Assembly: GCA_900617975.1 (NCBI GenBank)
Contig: UZAE01001175.1
Location: 1 to 14,814, forward strand
Length of the DNA: 14,814 nucleotides
Reading direction: 5' to 3'
DNA from: Rodentolepis nana
Lineage: Eukaryota > Platyhelminthes > Cestoda > Cyclophyllidea > Hymenolepididae
Position numbers and translations under genes: made by a program. Shown piece after piece: positions 1 to 9,655 of the stretch (positions within the stretch are counted from its first letter, which is position 1; each line of letters opens with the position of its first letter). The notes under the pieces were generated by a model. That model was given only the letters and a program-made list of their open reading frames with translations, was not told the origin of the DNA and ran no database searches.

Positions 1-403
1 AAACGATAAATTCAAATGTGTATGTTGAACAACTCGAAAAACTGAAGGATGCAATTGAAGATAAGCGGCCGGCATTATCAAATCGGAAGGGTGTTGTTTT
101 TCATCATGATAACGCAAGGCCCCACACATCTTTGGTTACTCGGCAAAAATTATTGGAACTGGGTTGGGATGTTTTGTCACACCCACCATATAGCCCTGAC
201 CTTGCGCCTTCGGATTACCATTTGTTTCATTCCATGCAAAACTCTTTAAATGGTAACATTTTAACAACGCGGATGATGTCGGATCACACCTAATTCAGTT
301 TTTTAATAGCAAAGACCAGACATTTTACGAAGGGGGAATTTTTACTCTGCCAGAACGATGGAAAAAGGTCATCGACAAGAACGGCCAATATCTAATTGAA
401 TAA
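1..403 (+). pseudogene. mariner transposase, C-terminal part, one-base frameshift
   Basis: The frame is already open at the left edge (codons in phase from base 3) and continues to about 260. It carries two of the three catalytic aspartates of the DD34D triad: one in the HHDNARPH motif (codon 108-110) and one in SPDLAPSDYHLF (codon 213-215), exactly 34 residues apart. After the NSLNG segment the frame loses one base in the T-run at about 258-262 and hits a stop at 291-293. The family reading continues in the next frame from 263 (residues NNADDVGS onward) through a typical LPERWKKVID segment to a TAA at 401-403. The simplest explanation is a single-base deletion. The cut-and-paste transposase would be nonfunctional. 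The first catalytic Asp and the DNA-binding domain are outside the window. The identification is firm from the motif order and spacing. Confidence 0.93.
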
Positions 404-446
404 AGTTATATTTTTAAACAAAAATTCCGAATTTGCCTTCTTATTT

Positions 447-477
447 GAAATCAGCAATGACTTAGTTGCCAACCTAA
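447..477 (+). repeat. mariner 3' terminal inverted repeat with flanking TA
   Basis: Forty-four bases after the transposase stop lies a segment whose outer end (reverse complement) begins TTAGGTTGGCAACTAAGT, a mariner-type TIR. It is followed at 478-479 by TA, the expected target-site duplication. The inner limit of the repeat is approximate because its 5' partner is not in the window. Confidence 0.85.
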
Positions 478-479
478 TA

Positions 480-670
480 TTTTGGCTGTTTAAACGATAT
501 TATATGCTATTATTAGCATCAGAGTCATATTGAGTAGATTGAGAGGAACGAACCGAGGAAAGAATAAATTTCAGGGAAGCGAAAATTGGTCATATTATCC
601 ATTTGTCGATTCAGCTTAGCTTTAATGAACACTTAAAAGATATTTCACTAGAACTATACCTCTAAAAATT
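480..670. other. short AT-rich spacer, no gene seen
   Basis: This sequence lies between the mariner end and repeat copy A. It contains one small perfect hairpin (ATGCTA / TAGCAT arms around TTAT near 506-521). No coding frame is supported. Confidence 0.5.
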
Positions 671-930
671 GGGTGTGTGATTGACTTACCTCCATTTGGG
701 GCATCCTGGGCAATATATACTCATACGGCAAAAAAGTCTATAAACCGGCAATTGACCTCTGACCATGACCCTACTGTATGTCATATTCCCCCACTTTCAC
801 AGCGCTCATCTTACCTTTTCTCTACTTTTGTGTCTGTCGGCCTCTTTTACATCTTTGAACCACTCTTTTGTTCCCACTTCCCCCTCATCTCGACTTTTTC
901 ACTGTTAATGAGGGCATAATCACCATGCTA
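671..930 (+). repeat. dispersed repeat family, copy A (internally deleted at 3' side)
   Basis: This segment is clearly homologous to 12856-13252 and 14194-14525 in the same orientation. Shared landmarks in order are a GTGTG-GAT-GAC start, ACTTACCTCCA (in A and C), ACTCATACGGCA, AAGTCTATAAACCGGCA, TGACCTCTGAC, a pyrimidine-rich stretch with CTCATCTTACC and TTTTGTGTCTGTC, TCTTTTACATCT, and a CTCGACTTTTT block. Copy A then jumps to a GGGCATAATCACC block comparable to GGGCTAATGATACC of the other copies. It therefore lacks the unit of about 41 bp carrying CTTCCTTTCTGTGAAGCC, and also the AATAAATAAA tail. The 80-codon frame inside it is not conserved as protein among copies and is not a gene. Class undetermined: SINE-like or solo-LTR-like. 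Confidence 0.8.
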
Positions 931-1963
931 ATTACAGGTAAGTGCCACCCTGACAAAATCGACGACTGCAAAGTTACTTGGCACTAACTTCGTATATTCT
1001 GCGATTCAAATGTAGTTATTCCGATCTTAAGGTAATTTTCGCATATGCAATTCAGTTTTTATCCAAATATAAAGGTACAGAGTGCCTCACCACTCTTAAG
1101 GTCAACGTATATGTGCGTTTACTGAAAAAAAGGGTTTTCAATACGACGACATAGCTTTACCCTTAAACCTCGCGCACTTACTAAAATTCACAGGGGTAGA
1201 TATCGAAATTTATACTTTTCAAAAGGCTTCGTTGTGATAAGTTTTTATTTGGATTAAGTTAGATTAAACTATAAATGACCCCTATTTATTTAAATATTTG
1301 CGTCTTAATAAATTAACAGGTATATCATTTGCCGTCTAAATTGAGCAGGTACTAAAGTAATGGAACTTTGCGTTGGGCCATACAACTGAGTGCTCCCTCA
1401 AATAAAGTTTTGAAAGTACGCATCTCCCTAATAAAAGTTCCGAATAGTTCATAAATTCACCTAGTGTATTCTCAGATTAAGTTAATCAATTTGTTAACAT
1501 CACTCTTCTGTCAGGCCACGTGATAAGCTCTATGTCAGTACAACTAAATTCACCTTTCCCCCAACCCCTGCGCAGGCTGAACTTGATTTAATTGTTTTAA
1601 TAGGTGCAATTGATGCTAGTTTTTTTCGGGTTTTATTTTCACGAGTTCAAATATCTAAAAGCACCTAAATCTACTTTTTAACTTCAAATTTTGAAAAATA
1701 AAAGCAATGCATTAGGAGGTAAACATCCAACGTAGATATGGATGTTGAAATTACTCGGGATTGTCAGAAAGAGATTCAATAAGTTAATAAGGAATAGTGG
1801 AAGTATTCACTGCCGAATGCTTATTTCCTTAAAGTGGTTGTTTTCCTAACTACAAATATTTAAAGTAGATCCGAAATGGTATGCATGGAGCTCAGAAAAT
1901 ATTACACTTAAATGTACTCACGAAGATAAATATATCAGTTTAAACAAAATCAGCCAGACATAC
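931..1963. other. AT-rich sequence, probably intron of the - strand gene; nothing else seen
   Basis: There are no extended open frames, no cysteine-rich stretch on the - strand and no RNA gene that I recognise. If the follistatin exon at 1964-2251 continues leftward, this stretch is the start of the next intron, because its donor (GTATGT read on the - strand) lies at 1958-1963. Confidence 0.5.
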
Positions 1964-2251
1964 CAGCTTGTTGCCGACAATCTTCCTCATTAACCGCTGT
2001 CCAAGAAACGACATTAAGAGCTGTTTGCTGGAGACAAGCATCGCGAAGCATATGACAGGTACTGGCATACAGGCTTCCATTAGAAGCGCAGAGTTCGCCC
2101 GTTTGCAATTGACATCGACCAGACACCTGGAGGTCGGATAGTGACAGGCATGTGCAGACGGCTACCTTCGTCATTGCCACGTCATTCCAAGTTTCACATA
2201 TAGCACCAGGGTGGCATTGTTTATTCAAACACGGATCCTTATTGATCGAAT
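1964..2251 (-). CDS. internal exon encoding a follistatin-like (EGF-hairpin + Kazal) module of an agrin-like secreted protein
   Basis: The exon is 288 bases and its ends are set by splice signals on the - strand: a pyrimidine-rich tract ending AACCCAG at 2252-2258, then exon from 2251; exon end GCTG at 1964, then donor GTATGT. Both borders are phase 1, so the exon adds 96 codons without changing frame. The peptide has ten cysteines (residues 8, 13, 19, 33, 35, 47, 55, 66, 73, 92 of the exon). They fit the follistatin-domain pattern: a hairpin CxxxxCxxGAxC...CxC, then a Kazal-like part with the core CASNGSLYASTC (family consensus C-x-S-D/N-G-x-T/L-Y-x-x-x-C), LRDAC and a last C19 residues later. 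Such modules in agrin, SPARC, follistatin and FSTL1 bind extracellular partners or proteases. The first in-frame TTG/ATG is irrelevant because this is an internal exon. The region after the fifth Cys (LSLSDLQVSG) is slightly longer than usual. The gene's other visible exon is at 9298-9655. A follistatin-type identity is strong; agrin itself is inference. Confidence 0.82.
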
Positions 2252-3451
2252 CTGGGTTAAAAAAGCATTCATTTCAATTTACCATGGTAATCAATAAACT
2301 TTTAGCTCTCAATGGCTGACGATATTTCCTCAAGCATATTCAAGAGTCTGGACGCTTTTACCAGTGTTGCCCTGTGGTGGGAAGTTGCAAAGTTCCCCCT
2401 TCAAGTGAGATGAGAGTTTAGGGTTTTAAAGGGCCAGTGAATGTGTGCGCTACGTTTCGACAAATTTGGATGAGGTAAAAACCTGAAAATGAGTCATCTG
2501 TTTCAACCAAACTTTTGACGAATTTGGTCTTCTTTATTCGTGCATATGACAAAATACCTTTTGGGTGCACTAGTTCAGAATTGTCTTCATTGAAGAAAAG
2601 ATCTAACCTTTAGGGTTTACGGAAATAGTTCTGCAGTAGCTGCGAATCGGTTCCCAAAACAAGAAAAAAAGGATAAACGAAAGGAAACGTAAAAAAGACT
2701 AGCAAAGACCTTCAAGTAAAAAATTATATTTATTCGAGCACAAACCAGGTAAAAGTATGTAAATTTGTAAATTTGGGAAACTAGCACACTTTTGCAACAA
2801 ATATTTAGTCAAATAATTCATATATAATTGCTTGTGAAACTTACTTCAATTGTTAATGACATTTATTATTTAATATTTAGAACGGCCGTTTAATTCATAT
2901 AATCCATAAGTTTATCACATGATAATAAATTACTTTAGAGACAACTGGGGCATTTAAAGTATTCTGAAACTATGACAAAGTCGTATTAAAATAAATAACA
3001 AAGCATTTTAGGTTAGAATTTGAGAAAACATAGGTTATCTATCTCCTCGCCCCACCTCCCAAAACCCACCCTTCGAAATATGCTCTTGGGATGTTTTTAA
3101 ACTACCTATAAGATCAGTAGGCTTCCTTCGATGAAATTTATCCAAGAGATATCTCCTTAAAGAATTGCATTCGAACTACCTCTCCAGACCAGAATTAAAC
3201 CTGACAACTAGATCAACTGGAGCACTCTGTTTGCACTTAAAGGCAGTGATTTCATGTTTGCTAACTTTATAGCCACACGTCTTGACCTGTTGTCAAAAAA
3301 AAACTTGTATTACCCGTTATAGTTATGTGCTTATCAATTTCAAATAAAGCCTTGAATAAATAAAAAATCATGAATTTTCTCCTCATAAATTTCGGGATGC
3401 GCTGTTGTTATAAAATCATAAAATCTCCCGAATAGGCCAAATTAATTGGGT

Positions 3452-3462
3452 GGGGGGGGGGG
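3452..3462 (+). repeat. poly-G homopolymer, 11 G
   Basis: An uninterrupted run of G follows ATTGGGT. Length may be unreliable in an assembly. It has no apparent function. Confidence 0.9.
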
Positions 3463-4072
3463 TATTCAATTTTTCCCGGCTTCTCAACTCTGAAAGGGTG
3501 CTGTTCTCCTAGGTTGTCTGTTAATGACCTCGTCAAGTTTCCGTTCAAGTCGATTTCTACTCAGGGAGTTTGTAGTGTGTCGGCAAACTAAGCTGGGTTC
3601 ACAATTAGATTTCTCAAGCTTCTTCTGAGACTATAAAATAAAATTGGCCTTAGAACCCATTTCACGCAGCACCTGCATTGCAGATGGTCGTCCTTATCAC
3701 ACCCATGAGATTTTCAAGACCCGACGGATACATCCAATCGTAGTTTACATACATCAAAATCTTCAGTGTCGTACAATGGTAAAAATAGAACATTCTTCTA
3801 AGTCAAAATTTCCTCAAGAAACAAAGTAAAATTACCCTATTTAACAATGTCAAAATATAACAAGAAAACACTTTAAATATCTTATTTCGAGACTAATAAA
3901 ATTAGGATCAAAGAAAATTGACGCTATCGGATTATTTTTTTAGAATTACAGGGTTAAACGGACAAAATAACAACATTATGCCCAACTTGCCTGTAAACGT
4001 GCCCTAAATGAAAGACACGGATGTCTGAGAAAACGATTTGATGATAATCACCGAATACGAAGTATTAAATTC

Positions 4073-4117
4073 ATGTATATATATATATATATGTGTGTGT
4101 GTATGTGTGTGTGTGTG
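4073..4117 (+). repeat. compound microsatellite (TA)n(TG)n
   Basis: A TA tract at about 4076-4092 passes directly into TG repeats interrupted once by TATG. It is a simple-sequence repeat, likely length-polymorphic. Confidence 0.93.
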
Positions 4118-4453
4118 GAAGATGAGTGAAAGCAAAGGAGTAAGATTAAAACTAGAATTTCATTATAAATTAATTAAATCATGATTTTCTCATCAAAGTG
4201 TAACTTCCTGGATACCTGAATTGTGGGTTGCGGACGCCATCGTTAGGTTATTCAATTCTATGAGCTCATCGAGGCCTCTTCATGAATTTGTTTTTTTCAT
4301 ATTGTAATAACTCAGCTAGTTTAAGATGATTCCCCATAACAGGCACCTTTTCATTGAAAATTGTCAAATTTCTCTCTCTTCATTTTAAATGAGTTAGGTT
4401 GATTCATAAGGGTTCATTTTAAAAAATATACCATCAACACTTTGTGTTCTACT

Positions 4454-4747
4454 TTATAGAACCGCTGCTTGCTGTTGTTGGAACTCTGGTTCTGGTTCAT
4501 TAGTTCCTGCAAATTGATGATCCCTTAATCGGTGATTTCGGTTCTCGTTACTCCCACTTCAGCAAGTACAAACTCGAAAAACTTAACGATTCTAAACTCG
4601 TGGAAACACGACTAAAGCAATATACATTAGTACTTCAACCCAGATTAAATCTTCGAATCCTAACGTAGGTTCAACAAATTCCAGTTTCTGATTCAGAGGT
4701 GCATCAGCCTTGGAGTTCGTCCTGCTAGCTAGAAGCGACAAGTTAGC
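4454..4747 (-). other. two short coding-like frames on the - strand, not recognised
   Basis: This stretch has higher complexity than its surroundings. Reading the - strand, one frame runs about 52 codons down to a stop at 4592-4594, with residues such as KLEFVEPTLGFEDLIWVEV. A second, in another frame, runs 34 codons to a stop at 4454-4456 and ends in EPEPEFQQQQAAVL. Neither begins with a clear start or acceptor, and frames of this size occur by chance. They could be fragments of an old mobile element or nothing. I assign no function. Confidence 0.2.
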
Positions 4748-5322
4748 ATTTTACCTTTGAAAAGATCAGATATTAAAAGTTAATTATTAAATTTAATTAT
4801 CTTAATTTGCCAATCATTCAAAAATCTTTGGAAACAGTAGATATAAATCCACTCAGGAATCGGAAAACGGAAAAGCTAACTATAGTCATAATGCAAAGTA
4901 GTAAGTCGAATTTTAAAAATTAGGCAAAATTAAGCAATTTTGGTTTTGTTTCAACTTTTACCTAATGTTTTTCTCTTCATCTCTTCATGGCCTATTCTAT
5001 TTCGTGGTGTTAAATACTTCCTCAAGAATTAAAATTTTGTAACCTTTACGTCTTACTGTGAACTATAAGTCACGAATTTAGACTTTTAGTTTTTTCGAAA
5101 CACAAGCTACAAATATCACATGTTACGGTAATCAAATATGTATAAAAATATGATATGTTCTTGTTAATATTTTTGAAAACCCAGACATAGGTGCCAAAGC
5201 TGTGCACATAAGAGGAACCACTCTTTAGAAAGATGTACTTCAGATGTGTGAATGTGTGTCATGAAAGGCACTCAACATTGTCTCTCGCTCTCGTGGCAAT
5301 AGTCTAACCTGCTGTCATGTCT

Positions 5323-5484
5323 TTACAAAGTCATTTTTCTGCTATCGTTGTCTTCCATTGGCACTGTTCTTCTCAAACATTCGTGAGAAACTATCTGCGA
5401 ATGATGTAAGCTTAAAGTCTTTAAACGTGTGAACACCATTCCTATTAACCACGAGCTCAGTCCTTTCTCATCTATGATGTCTCG
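5323..5484 (-). other. 53-codon coding-like frame, unrecognised
   Basis: The - strand is open from 5484 to a TAA at 5323-5325. It lies in a segment with visibly higher GC than its flanks and carries residues such as TVPMEDNDSRKM. There is no Met-led start that fits and no recognised motif. It sits back to back with the + strand frame starting at 5508. It may be part of an old transposon. Low confidence. Confidence 0.2.
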
Positions 5485-5507
5485 TTATAAGTGGGGAGAA
5501 AGATCTT

Positions 5508-5837
5508 ATGGAAACATCTACTACTCAAGTGAATAGTTATATAATTTTTTCATTTATAAGGCATATACTTATACTAAAATATTGTAGAAAACTCGTTTTA
5601 ATCTCCCTTAAATGGCAAATAAATCAATGTAAATACGTTATCGCGTTGTTAAAGTTATCGCCAGAAAAATTGAATTATTTCAAATCTCTCAGTTCAAAAA
5701 AGTTGATGGATAGACCTCTTGGCTTAAAACGAGGAACGGCTAAGAGATCACTTTACGATCCGAATTTATGGGACATGAGACTCGAAACGGGATATACAAG
5801 CAAGACAGATCATCTTTATCAACGTTTCGTCTTATAA
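5508..5837 (+). other. 109-codon open frame, unrecognised, possibly only partly coding
   Basis: The first half is AT-rich and not protein-like. The last third (from about 5692) is richer in charged and aromatic residues, for example RSLYDPNLWDMRLETGYTSK, and follows a good acceptor-like sequence, ATTTCAAATCTCTCAG, at about 5677-5692. I see no matching donor before the TAA at 5835-5837. It lies within the proposed intron of the - strand gene, so a nested + strand exon or a mobile-element fragment are both possible. I recognise no family. Confidence 0.22.
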
Positions 5838-6039
5838 TTTTAGCAATAATCTAATTTTGTATGGGCCAACTTTGTGGTGGTTCGAATGACTGAAATAATT
5901 GAAAGAAATAAAGAATGTTGTGCCTTCCAAATGAGACCAAGTGGCATTGAGTAAAAATTGGCTTTGTCGATGCTAAGTTAATCATCCTAAACAAATGACC
6001 TTTAATTGACAGTTGAAACTGTGACTAAATGCTGGATGA

Positions 6040-6059
6040 ATATGCATGCAAATGCATAT
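6040..6059. promoter_or_regulatory. palindromic POU-octamer cluster (ATATGCAT-GCAA-ATGCATAT)
   Basis: Perfect 8-base inverted arms flank GCAA. Across the centre the + strand reads ATGCAAAT (6046-6053), the exact octamer bound by POU-domain factors such as insect Pdm/Nubbin, embedded in repeated ATGCAT half-sites. The position is inside the proposed first intron. It is a candidate enhancer site; function is inferred only from the motif. Confidence 0.35.
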
Positions 6060-6122
6060 GGGTCAGCAATCAGAAGCACGGCAACTAAATCAAGGATTCA
6101 TAGTATGGATTTGAAAGGTTTT

Positions 6123-6126
<4 letters not shown>

Positions 6127-6157
<31 letters not shown>
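6127..6157 (+). repeat. (TA)n microsatellite
   Basis: About fifteen uninterrupted TA units. The YIYIYIYI stretch in the overlapping 61-codon frame is simply this repeat read as protein. Confidence 0.95.
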
Positions 6158-6160
<3 letters not shown>

Positions 6161-9100
6161 GATTATTACGATGTCGATCTTGCTGAAATAGTCTAAAGAG
6201 TCATTGATGTCACACGTTTTATAAAATATAAATTTTCAAGTAAATTTTAAGCCAATATTTAGACGCTGTCTTCATTTTCAACCGAGAAAACAATTAAAAC
6301 CGCCCGTGTCCAAAGGAGAATATTCGGTAAAAGAAATATTAATTCATACTTAAAAACAAATTCTCATCTTCTAATCAGTTAATTAAGTATTCAATACTTT
6401 AATATTTAGTAATGTACGAAAATGTCTTTCCAAATCCTTTTATGAAAAAAATTACAAAAATTTAAACTTTATGCTCCGAATTAAGCATAAACTTTTGCGA
6501 TCGAAGGCAACAACAATCAAATGAAATTGTGCTTGAGAAGTTACCTAAACAAACTCCTGGCGTTATCGTCGATGTTGATGCTTGACATTTCAGAGTTGCG
6601 TTATTCGTCTCTCCACATGTCAGAGTGCAAATCGAATCTTCCAGGAATCAGTTTTGTAACTGTTTGGCTAACCAAAAATAAACTTCTGTTTTTTTCTTTA
6701 TAGCTAAGATTAAAATAATATGCATATCATGAACCAAATGGCAGATTTTCTTTCTTGATAAGTTTGTCAGTTTTCTTAGTCGCTATTTCAGCGAATAAAT
6801 TTATTTCAAAATCGCATATTAACTAGACAGATTAAATTTTTCTTCACATGAAATTAGTATAAAATCTTATCTACTGGGAAAGCACGCGTAAATACCAAAT
6901 AAATGTGCTTATTGTATTTGTTTCGAAACTCTTAAAATTATTTGAATTTTTGAGTAGATAATTTTATCATTTTATTTTATCCTTTTGATGTAGTTTCTAA
7001 CGCCTTTCAAGGTTGGATTGAATTTATACTTTAAAATTTATTATTATTTTTGGGAACAATATCTCATCAAGCTTGGATAATGGCATGCAATGATTATATT
7101 GGAAACAATTATATTGTGAGCACAGTAGCGACTTGCCAACTAAGGTAAAATTGTTTGTGGGTTTATTGAGTGAAATTGTAATAAGAATGGGTTGGTATTG
7201 TCTTTTCAATTCACAATTTTTCCCTATTGGTAGTTGGGAAGTGACAGCGATCTTACGAGACATCCAATATTTCGCAGTTTCCAAATAAAGTTTGGTTAAA
7301 TATAACCCAGTAGATTCTATAGATCCGACAACAGTCAGCTTGAAATACTTTCCATCTGTTTTGCATGGAAATTAATATCAAATGAAGAATTTCTCAAGAG
7401 AATTTAAAATAATATATTTAAGAATAAATTTATACCCATTATAAAAGATCTTTGATAATGCTTCAAGCTGTTCAATTTAAAAAAGTTACAATCCATGATG
7501 TCGTTATTCTATATTGTTTTAAACAACAAAGTTTCCCAGATAAAATAATTGGTCTTTCTACTCGGCTCTGAATTTATTTAGGAACCTGTGATCTGATCTG
7601 TACACTCTCAGTAGGACGGGTCCATCCAAGTAATTCGAAACCGAAATGATATGGGACACTTTTATAGACGGAATATTAATCTCTCAGTATCATTCTGAAC
7701 ATAAAGTGATCAATTTAATAATCCGTTTATTAAGCACATTTCTCGTAGGGAGTCTGGTTCTGCTGAGGGATGTCTCTTTAAACTCAGGCAAACTCAGCTC
7801 TAATAAAATAATTACACTCCTGTGCATAAGTTAAGTTAAGATAGGCGTGTCTATTCATGAGGAAAAGCACAAAAATGCACAATTTATTTGACTTAAAAAT
7901 TTCCATATTTTTCATTTATCTGTTGTCAACAGAGAAATAGACTATTTTTCTCATAGATGAACCCTTTCAAATGAAATGATTTATAGCCGTGCATTTTAAT
8001 TAGCTCTCGCATTAAGTTCATAATGAAGATATACGCCAAAAGTGATATTCAGATGTCTTACTTAGATATCAATTTCGTGGTTCACATAAGATCCATCAAG
8101 TTTTAAAAAAATAAGTTATTGACATTAATCATAATCCGCCCACTTCGCTTTTTTCTGATGATTAAATTACTATTACATGTCCTGCATTGGAAATGCACAT
8201 GAATCGCAATTAAAAAGAAAAGGTAAAAATAATAAATATATTCAAATAGTACATTTTATTGACTGCGATGTAGACAGTAAGGTGCAGTTGGAAAATCAAT
8301 CCTTTTTGCTTCAATTTTAACAGCAATCATTCAAAATAAATGCCTTTTTACTAATCGAATTGGATCCACCATCTATAACAACAAGATTTTATTGATTGAT
8401 AATAAAATGGCGTTTGGTTTGAAGATAGATGAAAGTTATAATTACTCATCAGTTGTTTTCAGAGATGAATAAGAAGTTCCTGTGTGTGTGCAATTCTGTA
8501 GATTTATTGGAGCTAAGCCAAATCACGCTTACTCGAACATTTTCCCACACAATAAAAAATTAATTTCATTCTTCATAAATAAATACTACTACTAATCTAC
8601 ATAATGCAGTAGTATACATAGGTCTCTTCAGATATGGCCCCATTTCTTCAGAAACTAAGATAAAATGAACTCTCGACTACACAAAGTCTTTCATTTGAAT
8701 AAACAGAAGGGAAAATATATGATCAGAGCGAAAATGAGCCTTTACCTTTAACCGTTTTATAAAATTATTTTCCTATTGTAAACATGTGAAGGGAATGTAT
8801 TTTTAACATTGCTGGTAATTTGGAAATATAAAAATTAGCTCCATAGTGTCCTTATAATCAAAGTTTTGTTAATTCCCTTCACATTAACCAATCACTATTG
8901 GGGTTCATCATCTGAATTTGTAATTTACTTATGTGGCATATTTTTACCCCCTAGAATATATGGTATGTTAATTTTTTTCGTTAACAGTTTATGGAAGAAA
9001 ACATTAATATTTTATTTTAGGTAATCTAAACTGATTTGATTAAATAATTTTCATTTCAGGAGAAAAATAGACTTTCAAATCATTCTCTGACTAGTTGTGG

Positions 9101-9297
9101 TATATTCGTGATCTCTGTCTTGACAAATTTATCCACAGTAATCACTACGGAAAATTACAACTCATGGAACTTTAATATTTCAAAGGAAACTATCAAAAGA
9201 TGTTTGGAAATTGGGATGGATGTGTTCGGTTGCATCTAGCAATTCAATTTAGATGAAAAAATGCTACTCATTAACAAAAAACAACAAATGGGATTAC

Positions 9298-9655
9298 CAA
9301 ATTTGCGAACCATTCGCACAACGAATTTCAGCTTATTCCGATCCAGAATATAATTTCCAGACCAATTTTGTTGCATTCCTATTGGTACAGAAGATAAACA
9401 TGTTGGACTTGGAAGGTATGCTTCTACGTGTTTTGAATGGTAAGCCAGAGCCCTGGAAGGATCGGCGATAATTCCATCGATTTCGATTATAGCCTTGATG
9501 CCCACATCGAAAGTTTCAGTGACGACCTTGGCCGCTCCTTTGAAGACTGTATCTCGAGGGTCGGGATATTCCACAAAGCATCCTCCATTGGCGTCTGAAT
9601 AAGCTTGGAGAAAGGGCAGAATTATTACTAGAAAGAGGAGCTGCTTAGAAATCAT
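9298..9655 (-). CDS. first coding exon: signal peptide plus NTR/NtA-like domain of an agrin-like secreted protein
   Basis: Read on the - strand, ATG at 9655-9653 is preceded by ACAA and an in-frame TAG, so it is the first usable start. Residues 1-18 (MISKQLLFLVIILPFLQA) form a classic signal peptide: a basic n-region, a hydrophobic core and small residues at the cleavage site. The mature part has just two cysteines, C26 near its N-terminus and C86. Between them are alternating hydrophobic strands (DTVFKGAAKVV, KAIIEIDGII), then HVEAYLPSPTC and later GNYILD. That order (N-terminal Cys, V-x-x-G strand, mid-domain Cys, G-x-YIL) is like the OB-fold NTR domains, including the laminin-binding NtA domain of agrin. 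This is my pattern reading, not a database hit. The exon probably ends after the first base of codon 120, at donor TTTG|GTAATC, phase 1, matching the follistatin exon. Past it the frame runs 19 more codons to a TAG in the intron. An intronless 139-residue protein is the alternative. Confidence 0.6.

Larger units (their letters stand above)
1..477 (+). mobile_element. 3' portion of a mariner (Tc1/mariner) DNA transposon, cut by window edge
   Basis: The segment joins the C-terminal part of a mariner transposase frame to a 3' terminal inverted repeat that is followed by TA, the target dinucleotide duplicated by this superfamily. The 5' repeat and the first part of the transposase lie left of the window. 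The TIR, read inward from its outer end, starts TTAGGTTGGCAACTAAGT, which resembles the mellifera-type mariners; the subfamily is my recollection, not a search result. The transposase is frameshifted, so this copy is not autonomous. It lies beyond the follistatin exon at 1964-2251 and so is probably in a later intron of that - strand gene. Confidence 0.9.
2252..9297 (-). other. predicted 7.05-kb phase-1 intron of the agrin-like gene
   Basis: The intron is bounded by donor TTTG|GTAATC (GT at 9297-9296) and acceptor TTTTTTAACCCAG|AT (AG at 2253-2252), read on the - strand. Joining the exons restores a GAT codon and keeps the frame. Inside I see a poly-G run, two microsatellites, a POU-octamer palindrome and a few short coding-like frames listed separately. 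I found no convincing extra exon of this gene and no RNA gene. The size is normal for a first coding intron of an insect extracellular-matrix gene. Confidence 0.6.

Noticed and set aside
49..249. 66-codon + strand frame
   Set aside because: Shifted-frame shadow of the mariner transposase.
506..521. Short perfect hairpin near the mariner end
   Set aside because: A six-base stem in AT-rich DNA is expected by chance and no transcript or terminator context supports it.
677..919. 80-codon + strand frame inside repeat copy A
   Set aside because: The other two copies of the repeat do not keep this frame; the sequence is repeat DNA, not a gene.
6006..6191. 61-codon + strand frame
   Set aside because: Much of it is the TA microsatellite translated as alternating Ile and Tyr.
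7024..7284. 86-codon - strand frame within the long intron as a possible extra exon
   Set aside because: No cysteine pattern or domain fits, and the flanking exons already join in phase without it.
9253..9471. 72-codon + strand frame
   Set aside because: Antisense shadow of the signal-peptide exon on the - strand.
9298..9655. Reading the 139-codon frame as a complete intronless protein
   Set aside because: The last 19 codons lie beyond a usable phase-1 donor and the tail looks intronic; the spliced model explains both exons. Kept as an alternative in the feature entry.
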